From NCBI RefSeq assembly GCF_007923255.1, contig NZ_VOHJ01000012.1, positions 20,541 to 84,540 of the forward strand: a stretch of DNA of 64,000 nucleotides, read 5' to 3'. Positions 8,875 to 15,853 of this stretch are shown here, piece by piece (the first letter of the stretch is position 1; each line of letters begins with the position of its first letter). The position numbers were made by a program, and so were the translations under genes. The notes under the pieces are model-generated. The model had not been told where the DNA came from. It did not search any database and was given only the letters and a program-made list of their open reading frames with translations. The DNA is from Vulcaniibacterium thermophilum (lineage in GTDB: Bacteria > Pseudomonadota > Gammaproteobacteria > Xanthomonadales > Xanthomonadaceae).

Positions 8875-10134
8875 ATGATCGCCATCGACGAAGCGCGCGC
8901 GCTCGTGCTCGCGGAATGCGGGAGGCTCGAAGTCGAGCGCGTGCCTGCGGCGCGCGCGCCGGGGCGGGTGCTGGCCGAGGACCTGTGCGCGCAGGTCGCA
9001 CTGCCGCCGTTCGACAACGCGGCGATGGACGGCTTCGCGCTCGCCTGCGATGGGACGCATCTGCCGGCCGGCGGCGTGTGGGAGGTCGCCGGCGTGCAGG
9101 CGGCGGGCGATGCCCGCGCGCATGCGGTGCACGGAGCGTGGAGGATCATGACCGGCGCGGCGCTGCCGCCCGGAACCGACACCGTCGTGCCGGTGGAGCA
9201 GGTGGACGTGCTCGCGCGCGGCGGAGGCGGCGAGCCGGAGCGCATCCGGCTGACCGCGGATGCGGCGCGCGGCCAGCACGTGCGCCGCGCCGGCGAGGAC
9301 GTCGGCCCCGGCATGCGCGTGCTCGACGCCGGAACGCGCGTCGGCGCCGTCGAACAAATGCTGCTCGCCGCGCTGGGCGTGTCGACCGTGGCGGTGCGCC
9401 GCGCGCCGCGGGTGGCGCTGGTCAGCACGGGCCGCGAGCTGGTCGACGACCCGGCGCAGCCGCTCGCGCCCGGCCGCATCCGCAACAGCAACGGCCCCTA
9501 TCTGGCCGAGGAATTCCGCACGCGCGATGCGGATATCGTGCTGCAGGCGACGATCGCCGACGACCCGGCGCACTACGCCGAGGCGTTGCGGCAGGCGATG
9601 GCGCTGGGCTGCGATCTGGTGATCAGCACCGGCGCGGTGTCCATGGGCGAGTTCGACTTCGTGCCGGCCGCGCTCGACGCACTGCAGGCGCGCATCGTGT
9701 TCCACAAGGTGCGCATCCGTCCCGGCAAGCCCCTGCTGTTCGCCGTGCTGCCTACCGGCGCGCTGTTCTTCGGATTGCCCGGCAACCCGGTGTCGGCGGC
9801 GGTCGGCCTGCGTTTCTTCGTCGATCCGGCGCTGCGTGCGATGCGCGACCAGCCGCCCGAGCGCCCGCTGCGGGTGCCGCTGGCGGTGGACGTGCGCAAG
9901 AAGGTCGGGCTGTGCCATCTCCAGAAGGCGCGGCTCGCTGCGGACGCGCAGGGGCGGCTGGGCGTGCGCCCGCTGCCGGGGCAGGAATCGTTCCGCATCC
10001 TGCCGCTGGCGCGCGCCAACGCGTGGGCGGTGTTGCCGGAAGCCGCGGACGTGCTCGCCGCCGGCACGATGGTCGAGGTGTACGGACAGGCGCCCGGCAC
10101 ATGGCGCCTGGTGGAGGAGGGATGCGACATCTGA
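8875..10134 (+). CDS. moeA: Molybdopterin molybdenumtransferase
   Basis: The 419-residue MoeA inserts molybdate into adenylylated molybdopterin. Diagnostic motifs are NAAMDGFAL near residue 48, the MTGAALPPGTDTVVPVEQ segment, STGREL, STGAVSMGEFDF and FFGLPGNPVSA in the MPT-binding domain, and a C-terminal beta-barrel domain. I prefer the ATG at 8875 (MIAIDEARALV) because GGGAGG lies 5-10 bases upstream and family members start this way. An in-frame ATG at 8839, just after the moaA stop, would add 12 residues and would be translationally coupled. It follows moaA closely and overlaps moaD by 13 bases, indicating one transcript. Confidence 0.95.
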   Translation: MIAIDEARALVLAECGRLEVERVPAARAPGRVLAEDLCAQVALPPFDNAAMDGFALACDGTHLPAGGVWEVAGVQAAGDARAHAVHGAWRIMTGAALPPGTDTVVPVEQVDVLARGGGGEPERIRLTADAARGQHVRRAGEDVGPGMRVLDAGTRVGAVEQMLLAALGVSTVAVRRAPRVALVSTGRELVDDPAQPLAPGRIRNSNGPYLAEEFRTRDADIVLQATIADDPAHYAEALRQAMALGCDLVISTGAVSMGEFDFVPAALDALQARIVFHKVRIRPGKPLLFAVLPTGALFFGLPGNPVSAAVGLRFFVDPALRAMRDQPPERPLRVPLAVDVRKKVGLCHLQKARLAADAQGRLGVRPLPGQESFRILPLARANAWAVLPEAADVLAAGTMVEVYGQAPGTWRLVEEGCDI

Positions 10135-10388
10135 CGGTGCGGATGTTCGGCGCGTTCCGCGAGCTCGAACCCTCGGGCGCGTGGCGCATCGAGATCGACG
10201 AGGCGGCCACGGTCGCCGACGTGCGGCGCGCGTTCGAGCAGCAGGCGCGCGCGCGCTGGGGCGCGCGCTTCGACCCGGCGCTGCTGGCGGCGTCGGCGTT
10301 CGCCAGCGAGCGCGAGGTGCTGCGCGCGTCCGACAGCGTGGCGGGCCTGGACGAGGTCGCCGTCCTGCCGCCGGTCAGCGGAGGCTGA
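10122..10388 (+). CDS. moaD: Molybdopterin synthase sulfur-carrier subunit
   Basis: This 88-residue ubiquitin-like protein ends VAVLPPVSGG. The terminal Gly-Gly is adenylylated and thiocarboxylated so that MoaD can hand sulfur to precursor Z in the MoaD2-MoaE2 synthase. It begins MRHLTVRMFGAFREL, the first beta strand of the fold. Its start codon overlaps the last 13 bases of moeA in another frame, a typical translational coupling arrangement. The GGAGGAGGG stretch inside the moeA end serves as ribosome binding site. It is followed after one base by moaE. Confidence 0.95.
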   Translation: MRHLTVRMFGAFRELEPSGAWRIEIDEAATVADVRRAFEQQARARWGARFDPALLAASAFASEREVLRASDSVAGLDEVAVLPPVSGG

Positions 10389-10389
10389 G

Positions 10390-10863
10390 GTGGAACACGC
10401 GAACGACTGGCGGGCGCTGGCGATACGCGACATCGCCGCAGGCGCGCTCGACATCGCCGAAGCGCTGCGCTTCGTCTCCGATCCCGGATTCGGCGGCCAC
10501 GCGCTGTTCGTCGGCAAGGTGCGCGATCTCAACCACGGGCGCGCCGTGCTCGGCGTGAGCTATGACATCCACGCCCCGCTCGCGCTGGCGACGTTCGAAC
10601 GCATCTGCGAGGAAACGCGCGCGCGCTGCGGCGGGCGACTGAAGCTGTTCGTGGCGCACGCGCACGGGCGGCTGAGCGTCGGCGACACCGCGGTGATCGT
10701 CGCCGCCGGGACGCCGCATCGCGCCGAGGCGTTCGACGCCTGCCGCCACGCGATCGAGGCGGTGAAGCATCGCGCCCCGATCTGGAAGCAGGAGCATTAC
10801 CGGGAGGGCGACAGCGTCTGGAGCGCGGGCTGCACGCTGTGCGCGGACGAGGCGGGCGCCTAG
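10390..10863 (+). CDS. moaE: Molybdopterin synthase catalytic subunit
   Basis: MoaE (157 residues) forms the catalytic subunit that receives sulfur from MoaD to convert cPMP to molybdopterin. The conserved FVGKVRDLNHG motif lies near residue 40, HAHGRLSVGDTAVIV lies mid-protein, and the active-site lysine region is VKHRAPIWKQEHY (about residues 120-132). The start is a GTG at 10390, one base after the moaD stop, preceded by GGAGGC. The gene ends directly against a transposase remnant read on the opposite strand: the TAG stop here overlaps the TAG stop of the fragment. The C-terminal CTLCADEAGA could therefore have been altered by the insertion. Confidence 0.95.
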   Translation: MEHANDWRALAIRDIAAGALDIAEALRFVSDPGFGGHALFVGKVRDLNHGRAVLGVSYDIHAPLALATFERICEETRARCGGRLKLFVAHAHGRLSVGDTAVIVAAGTPHRAEAFDACRHAIEAVKHRAPIWKQEHYREGDSVWSAGCTLCADEAGA

Positions 10864-11075
10864 CTGTGGAGCTTCGATAGGTTGTTTCGCCCGAACGGCA
10901 AACGACTGAGGGGCGGGCGGCCGCCACGGGCGCTGTGTGGCCGGTGGCCGTTGTGGTGGTGCAGCCAGTCCTGCGGGGCGTCGCGGCGCTGGGCCGAGCT
11001 CTGGTAGGTCGCGGCATGGGCCCACTCGCGCAGGGCCGTCTGGATGAAGCGCTCGGCCTTGCCATTGGTCTGCGG
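10860..11075 (-). pseudogene. C-terminal remnant of an IS481-type transposase
   Basis: The minus strand encodes about 71 in-frame residues starting PQTNGKAERFIQTALREW, continuing AATYQSSAQRRDAPQDWLHHHN and RPHSARGGRPPLSRL, and ending at a stop that overlaps the moaE stop. These are the hallmarks of the end of a DDE integrase-core transposase of the IS481/IS3 type (NGKAERF containing the catalytic glutamate; HHHN..RPH). The homology breaks off sharply at 11075, and no N-terminal part, first two catalytic aspartates or terminal inverted repeat was found. It is a dead fragment left by an old insertion and deletion. Confidence 0.85.
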
Positions 11076-11318
11076 AGTCCCTCACCCCAGCCCCTCGTCC
11101 GGCCCGCCGGGCGTGGCGGGCGTTCGTCGGTGCGCAAGCCTTGCGGCTTGCAGGCGCACCTCCGCACCCCGCCGGCGGGAGAGAGGCTTCCAGGGGATGC
11201 GCGGAGCGCGAGGAGGCGCCGCACCGAAAGGCGGGCCCGACACGGCGGGTGCGACCCGGGCGAGGGCGACGAAGGCGCGAACGACGAGGCGCGGGGCCCG
11301 CGCCGCGCGTGTGGCGGC
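11076..11318. other. Gene-free stretch with an imperfect hairpin
   Basis: No convincing gene is seen. An imperfect inverted repeat lies at 11129-11160 (GGTGCGC-AAGCC, loop TTGC, GGCTT-GCAG-GCGCACC, with a 4-base bulge). The preceding CTCACCCCAGCCCC-like sequence resembles dispersed low-complexity repeats of xanthomonads. It may include debris of the truncated insertion sequence. Confidence 0.4.
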
Positions 11319-12158
11319 TCAGAGATCCTGTTCGTAGCGGACGTAGGGCACGGTGCCTTCGTCCTTGTCGGCGTTGCCCGGCGAGAACGGGTTCTTGCCG
11401 CGGGTGACGATGTTCTCCGCGCCCACGGTGAGCTGGCCGCTCCACGGCGTGCGCCAGGTCAGGCCAAGTCCGGCGCTTTCCCACTGGCCGGCCTGGCCGG
11501 GCACTTCGACCACGCGGCCGATCACGCTGGCGCCGAAGCGGCCGACCGAGCCGCCGACGCTGAGGCTCTTGGTGGTCCAGCGGTCGGCGTACTGGGCGGG
11601 GATCTCGCCCGCCGGATACAGGCGCGCGCGGGCGATGCTACCGCCGATCGACACGGTGGCCTCGCGGCCGATGTTGCGCTGGCCGATCAGCATCAGCGCG
11701 TTCTGGTCGACCTGGCTGTTCTGACCGCTCGGGCTGAGCCAGGCGGGGAGGTTGTCGCGGCCGCTGCCGACCGTCAGGCCGACGCGGTTGCTGCCCTGGG
11801 TCAGGCTCACGCCCGCGCTGCCGCGCCGCGTGGCGTCGCCGTCGAACGCGGCCAGCATGCAGTGGTTGGCGAGGCTGCCGATCGCGCTCAGGCCGGCGCC
11901 GCGGTCGCAGACCAGGCCGAGCGAGTCGTTGGAGTCCAGCCCGAAAGCCGCATCGAGCGATGCCTTGCCGAAGCCCCAGCGCCGGCCGGCGACCGGGGTT
12001 CCGGTCGGCTGCAGCAGCAGCACGCCTTGCAGGCGACCGCTCGCCTTGTCCCACACGGGCAGCACGGCCGGGTCGGCCTTCGATTGCGCGTGCGCCGGCA
12101 CTGCCGCGCCGAAGGCGAGCAGGAGCGAAAGCGGAAGCGAGAGCAGGCGCGCGTGCAT
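11319..12158 (-). CDS. Secreted, outer-membrane-like protein of unknown function
   Basis: I do not recognise the family by name. The 279-residue product has a clear signal peptide (MHARLLSLPLSLLLAFGAAV, cleavage near AHA-QS). A mature part follows rich in alternating hydrophobic/polar strands (VGLTVGSG, ATVSIGGSIARARLY, SLSVGGSVGRFGASVIG), and the C-terminus TVGAENIVTRGKNPF...PYVRYEQDL resembles the last strands of TonB receptors and other beta-barrels. It has leucine instead of phenylalanine at the end. Only two cysteines pairs worth noting lie near residues 90-105. The start at 12158 places the signal peptide properly; an in-frame ATG at 12179 would add seven residues. It stands alone, with an A+T-rich promoter-like stretch at 12222-12242. 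Confidence 0.75.
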   Translation of the reverse strand: MHARLLSLPLSLLLAFGAAVPAHAQSKADPAVLPVWDKASGRLQGVLLLQPTGTPVAGRRWGFGKASLDAAFGLDSNDSLGLVCDRGAGLSAIGSLANHCMLAAFDGDATRRGSAGVSLTQGSNRVGLTVGSGRDNLPAWLSPSGQNSQVDQNALMLIGQRNIGREATVSIGGSIARARLYPAGEIPAQYADRWTTKSLSVGGSVGRFGASVIGRVVEVPGQAGQWESAGLGLTWRTPWSGQLTVGAENIVTRGKNPFSPGNADKDEGTVPYVRYEQDL

Positions 12159-12290
12159 GGCTCGCGTACGGACCGGCACGGAGCCGGCGAAGTTCCCCGT
12201 GAGACGTTCGGGGCCACTATAGCCCGTTTATGTTTATTTAACAATCGGGCGATCCGCGCCCGTGCGCAGGAAACGTGAAGGCGGCCGCGC

Positions 12291-13193
12291 TCACTGCAGG
12301 CCCGGTGGCGCCTCGTGCTCGCTGGCGTGACGATGCAGCATCGATTCGACCTGGGCGGCGTCGAACCGGTAGGTCTGGCCGCAGAATTCGCAACGCACTT
12401 CCGCCTGTCCGTCGATCACCGCGGCGCGCGCCTCCTCGGTCCCGAGCGAGACCAGCATGCCCTCGACCCGCTCGCGCGAGCACGAGCAGCCGAAGCGCAG
12501 GGGCTTGTCGCCCATCACCGCCACCCCGTCCTCGTGGAAGAGGCGGTGCAGCAGCTCGCCGACCGGGCAGGCCAGCAGCTCCGCCTCGCGCAGGGTGTCG
12601 AACAGCGCGCCGACCCGGGTCCAGCCGTCCTCGTCGCCGGCGTCGCCGGGCAGTTTCTGCACCATGAGGCCGGCGGCGGCCTCGCCGTCGGCGGCCAGCA
12701 GCAGCCGCGTGGGCAACTGCTCGGACTGGCGGAAGTAGTCCTCGAACGCTCCGGCGAGCGATGCGGCCTCCAGCGGCACCAGCCCCTGGTAGCGGACCGG
12801 TTCGCGCTGCCCGGTGCCGTGGTTCTCGATGGTGATCGCCAGCACCGCGGACGGCCCGAGCGCGCGCAGGTCGCGCGAGACCTCGCCGGGCCCCTCCAGT
12901 TGGGCGATGCCGCGCAGCGTGCCGGCGGCGGTGCACTCGGCGAACAGTGTGCGCAGGGCGCGCTCGCCCCGCAGTTGCACCGACAGGCGGCCGTCGACCT
13001 TGGCGTGCCCGGTGAACAGGGCCGAGGCGGCGGCGGCCTCGCCGAGCAGCTCGACCACCGTCGGCGGATAGTCGGCGCGCTCGCGGATCTGCTGCCAGGT
13101 GTCGTGCAGCCGCACGTGCACCCCGCGCACGCCGGCGCGCTGGATGAGGAAACGGGTGAGGCGGTCGCCGGTGGCGGACGGGGTGTCGGTCAT
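12291..13193 (-). CDS. hslO: Redox-regulated chaperone Hsp33
   Basis: This 300-residue cytosolic holdase is activated by oxidative unfolding. The C-terminal zinc switch is intact: CSC at about residues 235-237 and CEFC at about 268-271. The N-terminal domain begins MTDTPSATGDRLTRFLIQRAGVRG and includes HDTWQQI and the YPPTVVELLGEAAAASALF helix typical of Hsp33. The start at 13193 gives the usual family length; the frame runs upstream without a better start. It is divergent from mtgA across 87 bases that hold a GATAAT-like element at about 13222. No heat-shock promoter consensus was obvious to me. Confidence 0.95.
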   Translation of the reverse strand: MTDTPSATGDRLTRFLIQRAGVRGVHVRLHDTWQQIRERADYPPTVVELLGEAAAASALFTGHAKVDGRLSVQLRGERALRTLFAECTAAGTLRGIAQLEGPGEVSRDLRALGPSAVLAITIENHGTGQREPVRYQGLVPLEAASLAGAFEDYFRQSEQLPTRLLLAADGEAAAGLMVQKLPGDAGDEDGWTRVGALFDTLREAELLACPVGELLHRLFHEDGVAVMGDKPLRFGCSCSRERVEGMLVSLGTEEARAAVIDGQAEVRCEFCGQTYRFDAAQVESMLHRHASEHEAPPGLQ

Positions 13194-13280
13194 GCGGATG
13201 CGGCGGGTTGCGGCGGTACCGGATAATGCCGGGCTGCGGATGAATCGGAAGTCCGCGGACATGGGGACGGGGGCGGGCGC

Positions 13281-14006
13281 GTGCAAGCGGGGAAAAAAAC
13301 CGGATCGTTCGCGCGGCGGCTGTGGCGCTGGATGTGGCGCCTGCCGCTGCTGTTCGTACTGCTGACGTCGCTGCAGGTGCTGGTGCTGCGCTTCGTCGAT
13401 CCGCCGTTCTCCGCATTCATGACCTGGCGGATGACCGAGGCCTGGGCCGAGGGCGATTTCGGCTACCGGATCGCCTACGACTGGCGCGATCTGGAGGACA
13501 TCTCGCCGCATCTGCCGGTGGCGCTGGTGGCCGCCGAGGACCAGAACTTCGCGCGCCACCACGGCTTCGACCTGAAGGCGATCGAGAAGGCGGCGCGCCA
13601 GAACGCCCGCGGACGCCGCATCCGTGGCGGCAGCACGATCAGCCAGCAGACCGCCAAGAACCTGTTCCTGTGGAGCGGACGAAGCTGGGTGCGCAAGGGC
13701 ATCGAGGCCTGGTACACCCTGCTGCTCGAGACGCTGTGGCCGAAGCGGCGTATCCTCGAGGTCTACGCCAACGTCGCCGAGTTCGGCGACGGCGTGTACG
13801 GCGCGCAGGCCGCGGCGCGAAGCTACTTCCGCAAGGACGCCGCGCGGCTGTCGCCGGCCGAGGCCGCGCGCATGGCGGCCGTGCTGCCGAGCCCGCGCCG
13901 CTACAGCATCGTGCGGCCGGGGCCCTACGTGCAGCGGCGCACGCGCGCGATCCAGCGGCAGATGCGCTACATCGGCGGCACCGGCTATCTCAAGCAGCTC
14001 GACTGA
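13281..14006 (+). CDS. mtgA: Monofunctional biosynthetic peptidoglycan transglycosylase
   Basis: This 241-residue GT51 enzyme polymerises lipid II into glycan strands at the inner membrane. One N-terminal membrane anchor is visible ([16 protein letters not shown], residues about 22-40). The catalytic motif [14 protein letters not shown] (with the essential glutamate) and [17 protein letters not shown] follow, then a second glutamate motif in [17 protein letters not shown]. The length equals that of E. coli MtgA. The start is a GTG at 13281 (VQAGKKTG); no in-frame ATG is nearer. A GATAAT-like -10 lies about 55 bases upstream. It ends 25 bases before the next gene. Confidence 0.95.
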   Translation: MQAGKKTGSFARRLWRWMWRLPLLFVLLTSLQVLVLRFVDPPFSAFMTWRMTEAWAEGDFGYRIAYDWRDLEDISPHLPVALVAAEDQNFARHHGFDLKAIEKAARQNARGRRIRGGSTISQQTAKNLFLWSGRSWVRKGIEAWYTLLLETLWPKRRILEVYANVAEFGDGVYGAQAAARSYFRKDAARLSPAEAARMAAVLPSPRRYSIVRPGPYVQRRTRAIQRQMRYIGGTGYLKQLD

Positions 14007-14019
14007 AGCCGCCGGCGGC

Positions 14020-14025
14020 TATGCT
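14020..14025 (+). promoter_or_regulatory. Putative -10 box for a leaderless transcript
   Basis: TATGCT lies six bases before the ATG of the glycosyltransferase gene and there is no Shine-Dalgarno between. The predicted transcription start coincides with the start codon. Confidence 0.45.
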
Positions 14026-14031
14026 GCGCGC

Positions 14032-15060
14032 ATGAACCGGCCCCTGCTGACCGCCGTCGTCGCCGCTTTCAACGAAGCCGACAGCCTGCCGCTGCTGCAT
14101 CCGCGCATCGTCGCGGCGCTGGAGGCGGCCGAGCGCGAGCACGGCATCGAGGCGCGCGTGCTGTACGTCGACGACGGCAGCCGCGACCGCACCTGGGAGG
14201 TGCTGTGCGGATTGGCCGGCGCCGACCCGCGCGTGGCGCTGCTGCGGCTGTCGCGCAACTTCGGCAAGGAGGCCGCGCTCACCGCCGGGCTGGACGCGGC
14301 GGACGACGGTGCGGTGGTGATCCTCGACGCCGACGGCCAGGATCCGCCGGAGCTGATCCCGCAGTTCGTCGCCAAATGGCGCGAGGGCTACGACGACGTC
14401 TACGGCACGCGCACCGAGCGCGAGGGCGAGAGCTGGTTCAAGCGCGTCACCGCGCACGCGTTCTACCGCGTGATCGGGCGGCTGTCGAAAACGCCGATCC
14501 CGGCCGACACCGGCGACTTCCGTCTGCTGTCGCCGCGCGCGCTGGCCGCCCTGCGCCAGTTGCGCGAACGCCACCGCTTCATGAAGGGGCTGTTCGGCTG
14601 GATCGGCTACCGGCGGGTGTCGATTCCGTACCAGCGCGCGCCGCGCGCGGCCGGCCGCAGCAAGTTCGACTACTGGCGGCTGTGGAACTTCGCGCTGGAG
14701 GGCATCACCAGTTTCTCGACCGCGCCGCTGCGGCTGGCGACCTATCTGGGACTGGCGACGGCGATGCTCGCCTTCGCCTACGGCACGTGGGTGGTGGTCA
14801 AGGCGCTGCTGTGGGGCGATCCGGTCGCCGGTTGGCCGACGATGATGGCGGTGATCCTGTTCCTGGGCGGGGTGCAACTGATCGCGCTCGGCCTGATCGG
14901 CGAGTACCTCGGACGGCTGTACGAGGAGTCGAAGCAGCGCCCGCTCTACCTGGTCGACACCTGGCGGCCCGCAAGGGGAGTATCCTCGGCGCCAGGCTCA
15001 CCCGAAGGAGGCCACGGCGATGCGCACCGTGAAGCAGCTGTTGGAGGCCAAGCCCGCTGA
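14032..15060 (+). CDS. Membrane-bound family 2 glycosyltransferase (GtrB/DPM-synthase type)
   Basis: The 342-residue protein has a GT2 domain (residues 1-230): VVAAFNEADSLPLL, VDDGSRDRTWEVL, then DADGQDPPELIPQF carrying the DxD metal site, and DTGDFRLLSPRAL. Two transmembrane segments follow at about residues 240-262 and 272-296, with the IGEYLGRLYEESKQRPLYLV signature of undecaprenyl-phosphate glycosyltransferases such as GtrB/ArnC. By family it transfers a sugar from a nucleotide donor to a polyprenyl phosphate at the inner membrane, feeding glycosylation of an envelope polymer. No flippase (GtrA) or acceptor transferase is adjacent. The 3' end overlaps the CBS gene by 41 bases in another frame, so the final ~35 residues may be family-atypical. 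Confidence 0.9.
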   Translation: MNRPLLTAVVAAFNEADSLPLLHPRIVAALEAAEREHGIEARVLYVDDGSRDRTWEVLCGLAGADPRVALLRLSRNFGKEAALTAGLDAADDGAVVILDADGQDPPELIPQFVAKWREGYDDVYGTRTEREGESWFKRVTAHAFYRVIGRLSKTPIPADTGDFRLLSPRALAALRQLRERHRFMKGLFGWIGYRRVSIPYQRAPRAAGRSKFDYWRLWNFALEGITSFSTAPLRLATYLGLATAMLAFAYGTWVVVKALLWGDPVAGWPTMMAVILFLGGVQLIALGLIGEYLGRLYEESKQRPLYLVDTWRPARGVSSAPGSPEGGHGDAHREAAVGGQAR

Positions 15061-15454
15061 CATCTTCGCGATCGGGCCGGACGCGCCGGTGATCGAGGCG
15101 ATCCGGCTGATGGCGGAGAAGTCGATCGGCGCGACGCTGGTGATGGAGGGCGCGCGGCTGGTCGGCATCCTGTCCGAGCGCGACTACGCGCGCAAGGTCG
15201 TGCTGCAGGGCCGCTCGTCGGCCGACACGCCGGTGCGCGCGATCATGACCGCCGACGTGATCACGGTGACGCCCAACGACACCGTCGAGCGCTGCATGCA
15301 GATCGTCACCGAGCGCCGCATCCGCCATCTGCCGGTGATGGAGCAGGGGCGCGTGGTCGGCGTGGTGTCGATCGGCGACCTGGTGAAGGCGGTGATCGAG
15401 GACCAGCAGGTCGAACTGGACCAGTTGCAGCGGTACATCGCCGGCGCGGCGTGA
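15020..15454 (+). CDS. Tandem CBS-domain protein
   Basis: This 144-residue cytosolic protein consists of two CBS domains (about residues 8-65 and 75-135): IFAIGPDAPVIEAIRLMAEK, ATLVMEGARLVGILSERDYA, VITVTPNDTVERCMQIVTER and HLPVMEQGRVVGVVSIGDLVK. Stand-alone CBS pairs bind adenine nucleotides or SAM and act as energy sensors; the partner is unknown. AAGGAGG lies 7 bases before the ATG and fixes the start. The start lies inside the glycosyltransferase coding region, so the two are probably co-transcribed. Confidence 0.92.
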   Translation: MRTVKQLLEAKPADIFAIGPDAPVIEAIRLMAEKSIGATLVMEGARLVGILSERDYARKVVLQGRSSADTPVRAIMTADVITVTPNDTVERCMQIVTERRIRHLPVMEQGRVVGVVSIGDLVKAVIEDQQVELDQLQRYIAGAA

Positions 15455-15478
15455 GCGTGCATATCGGCGTTACGCGTC

Positions 15479-15845
15479 TTGGCCACGGATTGGCACGGAT
15501 AAACGCCGATCAAAACGCGGTCCTGGTGCGGATCCGCGGTTGGTCGCCGGATTCCGTGGCGGATGCTTGCACCGTCGCTGCCTCTGCGCGCAGCCGTAGG
15601 TTGGGCTGAGCCGGAGGCGAAGCGCAACGTTCGCGCGGCATGACGTCGGGCTGGCGGTGCGATGTTGGGCTTCGCTTCGCTCAGCCCAACCTACGGGGAG
15701 TGTCGGGGAAACCGTAGGTGGGGCTGCGCCGGAGGCGAAGCCCAACGGCTTTGACGCCACGTGGCGCTTCGTGGCGCTCAGCGCGGCCTGCGCGGATCGA
15801 ATCCGGCTCGATCCGTGTTCATCCGTGAAAATCCGCGGCCGAAAC
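15479..15845. repeat. Outer inverted repeat around an intergenic repeat cluster
   Basis: The block at 15479-15515 (GGCCACGGATTGGCACGGAT and following) recurs as a diverged inverted copy at about 15805-15845 (ATCCGTGTTCATCCGTGAAA and following). This matches a widely dispersed bacterial sequence family. The 400-base region between the CBS gene and the AsmA gene holds no convincing gene. Confidence 0.65.
15595..15746. repeat. Three copies of a GTAGGTTGGGCT repeat
   Basis: Two direct copies (15595-15628 and 15713-15746, starting CGTAGGTTGGGCTGAGCC and CGTAGGTGGGGCTGCGCC) flank one inverted copy (15664-15695). Each copy ends in GAAGC(C/G)CAAC and can fold back on itself. This is a REP-like dispersed palindrome family of xanthomonads. 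Confidence 0.8.
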
Positions 15846-15853
15846 CCGCGCCC

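Noticed and set aside
10935..12278. 447-codon plus-strand frame over the transposase remnant and the orphan barrel
   Set aside because: It is an antisense shadow of the signal-peptide-bearing minus-strand gene and the IS fragment.
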